Source of the DNA: Ephydatia muelleri | Lineage: Eukaryota; Porifera; Demospongiae; Spongillida; Spongillidae | Assembly (NCBI GenBank): GCA_013339895.1 | Contig: JABACO010000005.1 | Span: 7,566,888 to 7,630,887, forward strand | DNA length: 64,000 bases | Direction: 5' to 3' | Shown here: one piece after another, positions 1-12,092 of the stretch | Numbering within the stretch: position 1 is the stretch's first letter | How the letters are laid out: each line of letters begins with the position of its first letter | Translations under genes and position numbers: made by a program | The notes under the pieces: model-generated | What the model was told of the DNA's origin: nothing | The model's database searches: none | The model's input: only the letters and a program-made list of their open reading frames with translations

Positions 1-245
1 AGCAGTGGGAATCGGGAGTAGCGTTTAACTATTTGGCCTATATGGAATAGTATTTGGCATTAATTATCGGGCTAAAATTGCTTGCTTCAGGTTTAGCTGT
101 ATTTCACAGCTGGCATGATGCTTCTGATCATAGCAAATATATTATGTCAAAGTGCTTTATTTGCTAAGCGCCACTCACAATCATGGGATTCCGGCAAAAA
201 CCATAAAAAATCCACGGTTACTCATGGGTCGTATTTAACAAAATT

Positions 246-550
246 CGAAATTCGCGGATGATAAAGATTCGCCTCTTATTAGGAAACCATGAGGCGTGAA
301 AACCCATGTAATTCCCACATTATGCTATAGGCTGAAAACGTCGCTGAGTGTCAGCCACAATCATTGCATTCACAAAACCCTACGAATTCAAGTAGCATCG
401 TGTTATACAAGATTTGATCCTTGTGGGTGACACTCAGCGAATCAAACACGTTTCAGCCTTTAGCATGCAATGTATGAATATTACATGGGTTTTCACACTC
501 ATGGTTTCCTGATAAGAGATGAATCTTTTTCATCCGACATCGAGTCTTGT
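246..550. repeat. Imperfect foldback (inverted repeat) with a third partial arm
   Basis: The arm at about 246-360 is the reverse complement of about 424-550. Shared blocks include AGGAAACCATGAG, GTGAAAACCCATGTAAT and CGCTGAGTGTCA. A further partial copy of the right arm lies at about 617-715 (TTTCCTGATAAGAGATGAAT). This looks like a MITE-like foldback with a tandem arm remnant. No clear target duplication is visible. The rest of 1-960 shows no coding potential. Confidence 0.6.
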
Positions 551-975
551 AATTTACTTCCCATTGATAGCTACCTGAATTTGTATGATTTGTGAAAGCC
601 ATGACTGTGGAACTGATGACGTTTTAGCCTATAGCAATGTATTGGAATTTCATTGGTTTCACACCTGAGGTTTCCTGATAAGAGATGAATATTTTTCATT
701 GAGGATCGAATCTTAATTGTAATTTACTCCGCTGAGTTTACTAAGTGTTTATGTATCACGCTCCTAAGTGTTCTTAAATTTGAGTCAGTATCACCGGCAG
801 CCCTTTATTGTGAACCACTTTTTTCAACTTAGTCGTCGTAACTGTACTTATTACGCTACTAGAGCAACATCATGATCATGTTGCTCTATCGTGTAGGGAT
901 TAAATAAACATTAAGTTGGGCACTGTTAATAAAAACGATCGGATCGACAGAGGAAGCACCCTTGAAGCACCCCAA

Positions 976-1125
976 ATCTACTCTCGCTCTCTCTCTCTCT
1001 CTCCTCTATGACTCTCTCTCGCTCTCTCTCTCTCATCTCTCTCTCGATCTCTCTCTATCTCTATCTCTCTTCTCCTATCTCTCTCTCTCTCGCTATCTCC
1101 TCTCTCTCTTCTGCTCTCTCTCTCG

Positions 1126-1156
<31 letters not shown>

Positions 1157-1204
1157 CCCTCTTCTCTCTCTCTCTCTCTCTCGTCTATCTCTAACTTCTC
1201 TCCT

Positions 1205-1247
<43 letters not shown>
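976..1247. repeat. (CT)n/(GA)n microsatellite
   Basis: About 270 bases of nearly pure pyrimidine dinucleotide repeat with occasional interruptions. The Ser/Leu-rich and Arg/Glu-rich open frames across it are repeat artefacts. Confidence 0.95.
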
Positions 1248-1249
<2 letters not shown>

Positions 1250-1250
<1 letters not shown>

Positions 1251-2130
1251 AGGATATAAGAAGTGCAACCGTTTGGACACTTAACAGTATGCCCTTCTGC
1301 TTCATCACCATCAGTACCGTCAGCCTCATACTCGTTGCTGCCAACCATTTAAAATAATATCGTTGCTGCCAGCATTTAAAATTAATATTTATGACAACGC
1401 AGGTGGATAGCGCTAGCTTCACGTTATAATATTGGTCTCCAATCCATGAATAGTAACCCTTGGTGTGGTGTGTTGGTTGCCATACAATGTCTGGTTGTAC
1501 GTTGAGTGTACATAGTGATGGGTATCCGCCATGGTTGTACGCTGAGTATGCTTTTAATGATGTGTTGGTAGCCATGTATGTGCGCTGATTGTGCTGATGT
1601 GTTAAGTGTTAGTGCTGTACCGCTGCTTACATGCTATTTGTTGGTAGCCATGCATATAGTTGTACGAGGCAGGTTCGAAAACCTTGTTAGGAGCTGCGTC
1701 CCTTGATTCAGTACATGTCGACTGTAAAATAGCAACATTCAGTATTTTGTACAGACCAGTAACAATTCACGGCTCGTTTATGGCCGTCTATATACGCAAT
1801 CCACTGGCAATAGCTTGGAGCACATAATGTAGGGCATCTCAGTATCGCATTTCTCTCACTGCGGATATCTGCGTATAATACAATCATGTAGGTCAATCTA
1901 GTAGAAATATCTTTTATGAGCGAACGGTCATTGCAGGAATCAAGAATAATGTTCCCTTCACGATGTGCCTAATGTAATTTGAATCATTTCGGAAAGTCAA
2001 AGTTGGCGAAACTTAACATCATAATTAAATCAGCGCGGGAGGGGGGGGGGGACATTGGTTTATAAAATGCAACCTATTTTGCGCTAATTTGATACTCTTG
2101 TCGCAATCGGTATCAAGTATGAAGAATAAA
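1250..2130. other. Noncoding upstream region of gene 1
   Basis: No supported gene is seen. There is a weak local repeat of phrases around TTGGTAGCCATG (about 1470-1650). A G-rich run at about 2040-2051 precedes the presumed gene 1 promoter. Confidence 0.5.
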
Positions 2131-2132
2131 CC

Positions 2133-2140
2133 TTATATAC
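2133..2140 (+). promoter_or_regulatory. Possible TATA element of gene 1
   Basis: TTATATAC lies about 75 bases upstream of the first in-frame ATG of gene 1. The region has no similarity to the promoter-proximal sequence shared by genes 2 and 3, so gene 1 appears to use a different promoter. Assigned from sequence pattern only. Confidence 0.3.
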
Positions 2141-2211
2141 CGCTTGTACTCACACTCAATCACACAATCACACTCAAAGGCGTGGGGTGGAGAAACTTGC
2201 ACTGATGCCGG

Positions 2212-5200
2212 ATGTCAATTATCCGTGATTGCAGCTCACTCCCCAACATGCATACGTGGACAACGACTGTTGCTGTGCTGTTTGTTTGTAGTTTAGTCCA
2301 CTCTGGCTACGCCGCCGTCATCTTAGCGCCCTACCAGGAAGCTAACTGCACACAGATCGAGGCGCACGGCAACAACCTACAGGAGGTGTTGATCAATGTC
2401 AGCCTCACAGAGCCGTCCGACGCGTGCTTTCAGGTCGCCATAGCTCCTGGGAACTACACTATCTCCCAAGTGCTGAACATCTCACAGAACATTTCTTTGC
2501 AAGGTGTAGGAGATGTGGTGGGCATTTCCTTTAACGTTACCAAGCCAGTCGACTCTCAAGCTAGCCAACCCTTTTACGTCATGCAGTTTCTCAACGCGTC
2601 CTTTGCAGCGTTCACCAACATTCACTTCACCAGCAGTCCTGGGATCATCGGGTTTGTGAACGTGACTGAAGTGCGGATCACCAACTGCACGTTTAGGTAA
2701 AGCATTGATATCTGTATCAGTGAAGAATTCGTAGGTACGGTTGCATCGGGTTAATTTGTAAACAACCTCAGCTGTAGGACATGGGCAATGACTCCACTTA
2801 CAGTCTACATTACCATCGAAATCCTGCATTTTTATAAATTTTGTCTCAAGAGACAATTAGAACTTCATATAGACACTTCTTTTGTTTTCACGTCAGTAGT
2901 ACACACATGCACATGTCAGGCAACTGTTGAATTGATCTATGATGAAAAGCAAATTTAATGAGTGAAGGTTAAGAACATTTGAGGCACTACATGGCGAATG
3001 TACTGAAAACGCTTTGATATCTGGACATGTTGAGACTAATATCGATTGCAGAATAGCACATAATTAAGGTAGATTACTACTTTATTGCTTTCATATCAGC
3101 TGCTACATGTACCTTATTTATGGTGGATTAAGATTAAGACTATTCCAGGAGTGAATTGTATACAAAGAGCTAAAAATGTTTGCAAGGACGATGTCATTCT
3201 CATTGCAGTCATGATTTTGGTTATTAAGCTACAGGCAAAATGCATTTATGCATATCGTGAATTCATTAATTGTAAATGAATTGAAAATCATGCATGCATA
3301 CTTAGACCTCCACACAACTTTTTATTCCACACATAAAAGTAGGCACGCATCCTGCAGTGCTATTAATACTTGTACATATTCTGTTATTTCACATCATGCC
3401 TCTTTTGTCTCTAGCTACTTCATTCAAGGAGCAGTGGACATGTACGGCTGTGGTTACCCAACTATCACAAACAGTACTTTTCAGCATAACGGACCAGCTG
3501 CCGTCATCAAACCACAGCCATACAGAGGTCACTCTGCCGGTCTATCAATAGCCTTTTATTTCAGCACCTCTCTTGGCTACAATCCTCGGGCGGTCATTTC
3601 TGGATGTTGGTTTATCAATAACAGTGCCGTTTCATATATCACTGCAACACAAAGCGCAGTTTTTTCTCAACAAAAGACATTCGTTCTTCGTGGGGGTGCA
3701 GTAGCTCTTGTGATTATGGCTCCAGACTCTGTAGAAACAACAGTCCGGAACAGTGTCTTCGTGGATAATGTTGCTTCTGTGAATGGAGGGGCAATCTATA
3801 TCCTAGAAAATGGACTAGCCAACCATAGTGTTTCAATAAGTGGTACATCCTTTATCAAGAATATAGCTTTCATATCAGCAGGAGGAGTTTATACTCGTTT
3901 TGCAACAGCTGGAAGTTTAGAAATGCTAAATTCTGTACTCCTGTACGACTCAATTTTTACAGGAAACAGCGCACCCATTGGAGGGGCTGTGTCACTCTTT
4001 GCAAATAGTACGGTCTATGCATGGATTCTAATTATTTGTACTTGTTTGCAGCTTTGGCAGTGAATAATAATATAGTTAAAGTTCCCTTTGAACATGGTTT
4101 CATTCATTCACTTGTGACATGTCTGCTGATATTAGCTGTATAGCAACTACATGTGCATCGAGTGGCTATGCATGTCACAAGATAAAAGCATACATTGTGC
4201 AAACAAACCACATCCACAGTTCTCATATAGTAAAAATGCAACATCATTTGACCCGTTAATACCATTGTATTTCCAGTTGCATCCATGATATTTTTTAATT
4301 AACAGATGAAGTGTGGGGGAGATAGGTGGATTATAATGCTTCCTGCTTCTGTGACCCAAACTGTCATCCTATTCAATTCATTCCAGTTGTGCCCCCTGCA
4401 AATGGAGAAATAGGTGATTATGGCTATTTCAGGAACTGCTCATTTCAAAACAATTCAGCTACAGATTTTGGTGCTGCCATTGCAGTTTCATCAGCTCTTG
4501 TTCTTTCTAACAGAGAAATGTTCACACCAACCGATATCATTAACTGGTAAGTGCTAAGCATCTGTAATCATTAAATATTGATGACCTAATTCAGGAATAT
4601 TTGCTTTTCTCTTTCTAATTCAGGAATATTTGCTTTTCTCTTTCCTATTGGATAGATTAATGCTTATTACATATTGGAGATGCTCTATAAAATATTAATA
4701 TTCACGTAGCAATGAAAGCACATGTCAAAAGTTGTGTGATAGTCATGTTGAATAGAAATTGAGTCTACTGCATCTGCATAGCTGCATATAGGTATAAACG
4801 CACAGTAACTGTGGTGGTATATAGTACTGCTAAAGCCTTATTGACACAGAATTTATGCCCCTCCGTGCCTCATAATCTAATTATAAGTCTGTACGTGCAA
4901 CCCACCATAAAGTCTCATTACATAATGAATCATTATGACCATGATGGGTGTCATTATAACTATCATTGTGCATTCGTGTGTGCAGCACTTTTGCGGGCAA
5001 CAAAATATCAAACAGCGGTGGTGGAGTAATTGGTGCAGCCTACATTCAAGTTATTCTAAATGGGACAAACAAATTCTCTAGAAATAGTGGTGCTTCAATC
5101 CTGGTAAGTTCAGTTAACAATTCATCTACTAGTAAGCACATTGACTACCCTAAATCATGGCCCACAGTTGGTGGGATCTGTGATGAGGGTAGGAGGGTCC

Positions 5201-5645
5201 CTACAGATGATCAACAATACAAACGAAGGCCAAGGGGGGACTCTATATGTGCTCTCACATGGGCGGATTATTTTGTATGACAATGTGCAAGTGACATTTG
5301 ATGGCAATAATGGAAGGTGAGCTACTTCCTCAACAAACACCTTAGCATTTTTAACAAACTGATGTAATAAGACACAGCAGCCATATTACTATTATTATTA
5401 TTATGAAGATTATTATTGTACACACAAATAATCCACAATCAAGGAAATACAATTGCAACAAGAAATAATTTCATTCAGCAAAACTCTACAAAATGATTAT
5501 ATTAGCATTCCATTGCATCAACTTGCGATCTTGCAAGGATAGCCCAGGCATTTGCTCTCACAAGTATGATGCTTTAGCCTGCCATATAGATCTCCCAACA
5601 CTTGGGATTTATTTATGTATTTTATTAACGTATTTTTGTATTACT

Positions 5646-5676
<31 letters not shown>

Positions 5677-8600
5677 GGGGCTTCAATTCAAAACACAACA
5701 ACAATAATAAGTAAACAAAACACAACACTATAACAACAATAAAAATTAGCCTAAAAGTCATCCATTATTATTGTTATATGGCTTTTATTTTTTTATTCTA
5801 CAAGTCTGAAATGTCCTCTACACAATCGGAGTGTCTGCCATGAAGTTGTAAAGCACTGAATTTTTAATTAGTCATACATTTCAACACAAGATTATATTTC
5901 TATTGCATGTACTTGAAATGCTATCATGTGTGCACTAGATCTCTTCACAGAAAAAATCCCATATATTTAATACATTCACAGAATTTCGTTATCATATAGC
6001 AGTCACAAACTAACTAGATGACTGAATCCTGCTTGAAAGAAGCATAGTTTAAGCATCCATAGAATTCATGTAGGATATTATCATTATTATTTATTATTAT
6101 TAACTATTACATAATTAATATCTTTTTAATGGGGAGTCGGGATTCATATTTTTATACTGAAACTAAAAACAAAAATGGATATCTGAAATGTAAAAACCTG
6201 TAAAGATACAAATAAAGACCTGCCACAAACTGTGTAAAACAAGATAATATATATATGTATGTGTTTTGTCTATGGGCCTAAACGTAGCATTCTGATTTAG
6301 TTTTTAGTCGGGTAAGACCTTTATGGTAATACTACTTGGTGTTACATGATGTTACAGTAATACATCTGCACTTTAATGCTCGCATTCGACCAAACCAGAA
6401 TTGACCAAACTAGAAGCTAAGGTCAAAATATTAAAATATTGTTAAGTGCTACACTACCTACCTTTCATTTCACACACAGCTCTGGGGCATCCATCGTTAC
6501 TGAAGGTGCCATTCCCAGTATATTTGAACAGTTGCCAGATAACAGGCTGTGCTTCCTTCAACATTCTACATCAGCATCACTTTCCTCTCAAATAGCTCAG
6601 CATAATGTAAGAGACACACTCTTTCCTTTCTCTCACCCTGACCATATGTTTGAACTGGTTTTGAGGTTAATTTGATTGGCTTATCCCAGGCCAATTTCAA
6701 ACCACAAGAAATAACCTGTAGTTGCCATATCATTATGTTCTACCCATATTTGTTGCTGATCTGCTCAGATTATTTTGAGTTCATATGTTTGCTGCCTGAC
6801 AAAAAACTGTCAACGTTTTATATAATTATACATCCTTGACCTTATTTTGCAGGTTTCGGTCCTATTCAGAAATAATAATGCTCCAGTTGGTTCTGCCATC
6901 TATATGGAGAGCGTTCGTACATGCGCATTCTATTACAACATAACAAATAATTTTCTCACATACATGTGAGTTGAATTTGATTCCTAGTCTGGTGGATGTT
7001 CCTGTTGATCATATGATTTTTTTTCCCTCTCGATAAAGCAATAACATGAACTCAGCTCACCAGGGAGATGAGTACAATACACAATGGGACATACAGACAC
7101 CATCTGCTGAAGCCCAATTCCAAAACAGATCAGTAAGTGCGCATTCCCTTTGCTCATCACATCATTTCGAAATGTAAAATATGCATGACTTCTTACTGCT
7201 CAGAAGGAAATAACCATTAAGTAATGTTGGAGCATGTGAATGGTCGTATACGACCTCCTACTGACAAATAAGTGCTTTCCCTAGCTTGTTTTGTCTGCGT
7301 ATGCTGGTGCCCAAGTGAGAATATATGTGACTGTCGTTGATGAGTTGGAAAAACCTGTCTCAGCTGTTTTTCGTCTGTTGGATATCACTGCACAAGTTTC
7401 TCCCAACCAGGTACACCATGTTTTGATATTCACTCGATGTTAACATTGCAATTCAATCAATGATGCAGAGTGAAGCTAACGATCCATACCAATTTCAAAG
7501 AGGCTTAGTTATATATAATAATCTGCACCAAGGAGCATTTGACACAGCATTTTCAGTTTCTAACAGTACATCAGGTCAGAGGACAATACAGATATCTACC
7601 CTGGAGCAAACAGTATGTGAAGGGCATTGTTAGTATTGTATCACAACATTTAAGAAAATGGGTGTTTCAACTGCCTTTCACTACAGTACAAATACCAACG
7701 TACATTCAAAGTGGACCTACTTCCATGCCCTTTGGGAAAAGTGCTTACAACTCAAAGAGATGGCCTTTACAGTTGTCTGTGCAATTCACGCAACCCTTCG
7801 ATTGCAGACTGCAACAATACAACCATTTTATTCCCTGTATGTAAGGTTCCTTCTTCCTTCCCCCCCCCCCCCTCCCAAACACACACACACACAAAAACAC
7901 ACCCTCTCTAAGAAAAGTTTTAAGAACACTTAAATTTAACAACTCTCCAGATCTACCGTGGTGGGATATGGGGTGTTGAAGGCAGCAGTCTGAATGAGTA
8001 TGGAGACAATTTGGTGACATATGCATGTCCCATGGAATACTGCCAATGCTGCGTTGAGGACCAAGGAGCCATTGCGGCTTGCTTGTTCTCAGTCAATAGT
8101 ATGGACCTCAACAGCCAATGTGTTAACAACAGAAAAGGTGATTTGGAGTATAGGGAATAAATACCTTGCATATATGTATGTCTGTGCATATGTTTGTACA
8201 TGCATCTGCGTGTTTATTGGTGCATGCATCTGCGTGTTTGTGTTTGCATGTAGTTGTGCATGCATGCATGTGTGTATGTGTATGTGTGCGTGTGTGTAGA
8301 TGTGAACAGTTGTGTTTCCTTTTCAATGCTGTGCTCTTCTTTAGGGATTCTTTGTGGAAACTGCATTGAGGGATTAGGGGTGAGTGCCTTACTGAATGAA
8401 TGTGTTACATGTGGGGATGCATCTGGCCTGCTCATTGCTGGACTAGGCAAGTTGCAGCAATTAATTGATCACACTCACATGACCTTATCTGTCCCTGCCC
8501 ACCTTAGTCATTGCCAATATAATTGCTATCATAATGCTGGTTACAGTTGGGATATGGTTACCATCATGGTTGCATCCATGCATCTTCTACATCCAGGTAG

Positions 8601-11600
8601 GCATAAGCCAGTTGCCTTATTATACTCCAAACTGAACATATGAAAAATTACACAAATTCTATGAGATACACCTAAATAGCACATATGTAACATTAGTCTA
8701 CTATGATGTGATGTCCACATATACCATATGTGTGTATTTATTATAATGCACGTATTTTAATAATTGTACATGAGATCATTGCCATGAAAGTACTTAAGCA
8801 TACAGTGTATAAATTTCCAGTACAAGCAATACAAATGCACTGAAATTGATGGCTAATTAGACATTCAATGCCTTACAACTCCGTGACAGTCCAATTTGCA
8901 GTGTGTTAATTAAGAATCACTGCGTAGATGACATTTAACAGTTTTAAAATATCCAAAAGTGTAATCTTGATGAAACATACTTTAGGTCCCTTTTAGCTGC
9001 AACAATTCCATATAATTTACAGTTAAAATTTCTAATTAGGCCTCCTGATATCTTAATTATTATGACAGTTAATTCTGGTATTGATTGCACTCCATGTATT
9101 AGCTAGCTAAACTTTTCAACCCCTGAAACACGGGCATTTCAATAATCACAACTAATGAGCAAGTTACATACACTCAGATGGAGCATGGCAATCTGTCAGT
9201 TTGAAATATTGCCCGAATTGCTGGCAAATGTGCAATAGTTTAGAGGAATTTATTTTATTTATTGTTGTATTTTGTGTACAGTTTTCTTTCATAATATATG
9301 CATTGTGTGTATGTACGCTTTTGAACATTATAAATTTAAATATAATAATAAAATTAATAATATATATAATGGGACAGTTTCCGCGAAAATTGCCCCACGG
9401 TTAAAATGTTATAAACATGCATCGCGTTTGAATCGCTATAACTTCCCAACGGATAACGCTATCGACTTCCTATTTTCAGCACTTCATAGTGAAATGGTGT
9501 GGTATGAGGTGTTGAAAATAGGAAGTCGATAGCGTTATCCGCTGGGAAGTTATAGCGATTCAAACGCGATGCATTTTTATAACATTTTAACCGTGGGGCA
9601 ATTTTCGCGGAAACTGTCCCATATACAATCCATATTGATCATTGTAATATTTTAATGTGTCTTTACAAATGTGCTAACAGGGCTGCAAGAAATATTGTTT
9701 AGATGTTCATTATAAACTCCCAATAGTTGGATTGTAAACAAGGTTGTTTTTTAATTGCTCATTTCAACAGTTAGTGTTGACCAGTACCCTTCCTCTAGGT
9801 TCTTCCACACATCACTGAGAACTTTCCTGTTCCTTTCAACTCTGTACATCATTACGTGAGTCTGTAGTAATGTCATTGGACCATTGCATTTGGCCCAAGA
9901 ATTACTATCTTAGTCTCTGCATGGCTGTTAACATACATCCATCACAATGTACTTGGTATATGCCTGGACATTTGCGTTGACTGCATTTTAATATACTGTT
10001 GCATCACCTCCTAAATACCGGGTGTCCACGAAAGTACGCAATGCTTTTGAACGGGAATAACTTTTGATAGGAGTATGAAAAAATCTAATATTTAGAAACT
10101 AACAACTTGAGATTAGGCAAATATGTTTACATATTTTATTTACAAGTTATTAACTATGCTTATTTAACTTTAATAGACACAACAATTTAACAACTTAAAA
10201 AGTGAAACCATGTTTAGACACCCGTTTCGAAGCCAAAAACAAAATGATCTTTTTTTTTTCACCTCTTAAACTGAAAGTAAGATGCAAATACTATTTCACC
10301 TCGGTTGCGCATGCGCACTAGTTATACTTCCCGTTCCAAGACTAATGACGCAACCATTGACGCACCGTATTAGCTCCACCCCTTCAACTTGCACATTATC
10401 ACGTGCCACTGAGCCCCACCCCACATTCGTCCCTCGAATTGCTTAATTCTTAATTGTTTATTCAGCGAATAGCCCAATAAACGTAGATACTAGTAAATAG
10501 CCTCTCGCTTTTAGAAATGAACTAGCCGTATTACTACCTCTTCGTAAAAGAAAACATACACCCGACCGTAGGTCATTCATACAGGCGGTGCGCACCAATT
10601 AGCGTTCTTGCTACGTGTTGTGGACGAGATCGAGATTCGCCTTACGTAGTACAAAACCACACTGGAGAATGTCTTCGATGCAAATGGTTAGTGAGTTAAA
10701 GGCACGAACGACTGGGTGCCTATTGGCATACAGTGTACGTACGGGTACACGCACACATGGTGCAGTCCATGCATCAAGCAAACTATAGATCCTTCCAGCT
10801 AGCTCTACATTAATAGCTAACTGGTATATACCCGTAATACTAGAGAAGCCGCGTGTATACTGCCTATAGCTCCTACTAATATTGAAGCCTAAGGCTTCTT
10901 AGTGTGCTGTTTAGTTACCGATGTGTGTGTGAAAAAAGTGCCGAACTGTTTGAGCATTCTTTTCAACAGTATTCAATGTCATAGGAACTGTAGATATGGC
11001 TCTCAACTGGTATGTATGTGTATTTGTGTGTCATGGTGACTTGTGTTCAAATCTGTGGTGTGTGCTAAGTCTAATCAGTTTTAAAACCAACGTTGTTCAT
11101 TAAGTAAGAGAGTGAGCAGTTTCACTGACATCAGGATGCTTCTTTAGTGCTTACAACTGGGCATGACTTGTAAATATAATACCACCTAATTCTCAGATCG
11201 AAATGTAATATTGAGATGATCTTCAAGTGTCAGTGAATTCTTATTTGGTTGTTTCATGCAAATTTATACAGTTTCTAAAAAAAATTTGGTGTTGTAGGTG
11301 GGTGTAGTATAGCTTTGAAAAACATTCACATGCTTCCTGTTAGAGCTTACTAGTCATTTGCGTGTTTCAAAAGTATTATTCTCATGCAATGGAAGCAATC
11401 TGCTTATATGCCAGTTTGTCACTAAAGAGAATGTCACTTTGTCATGGAAGGATGAGCCAACAACTTCACTCACAAAATATAGCTATTAAAAACCCATGTT
11501 TGGTACTTTTGTTACTTTCTACCGTGTGGTTGTACAATCCAAAATACTCACCCAGTGAGGTTACCCTACCCATCACCTAAATACTGGTGCAACACTGGAA

Positions 11601-12057
11601 AATACCTTGCAACCTGATTAAACGTTCAGGCTACCAAATATGTTTTACCCATCACTTTCTCGCATCAACAGGGCAATACATTTTAAATTCACACCAAGAG
11701 CTATTGCAACACACACACCTCTCTTCCAGCAGTTGTTTGAACAAATACAATATTAATCCTCCAGGGATACTCAAGGCTTTTGAACCAACACACACATCAC
11801 ATACCAACAACCTAAATACGTAATACTTTGCCATGGTTTGAATGTAATTGATCGTAATCCCATTTCTGACTTAAATGTACACTCTTACTAGTGTCTGATG
11901 CAGTGCCTTAAAAGAACAAACCCACTTGATACATGCATGCATGCATGCAGCTACACAAATTCACATGCCATATTAATCTTCTCAACAAAACACCTACTTA
12001 TTGTCACACCCCACCAGGATATCTAAATAATTTCTGATTAACCATAAAATCACATCC

Positions 12058-12092
<35 letters not shown>

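Noticed and set aside
962-1357. Open frames of Ser/Leu or Arg/Glu repeats
   Set aside because: They are translations of a CT/GA microsatellite with no splice or domain evidence.
11362-11580. 72-aa frame nearly identical to minus-strand 15856-16074
   Set aside because: The conservation is explained by the inverted-repeat arms. There is no domain, and nothing shows selection on the protein.
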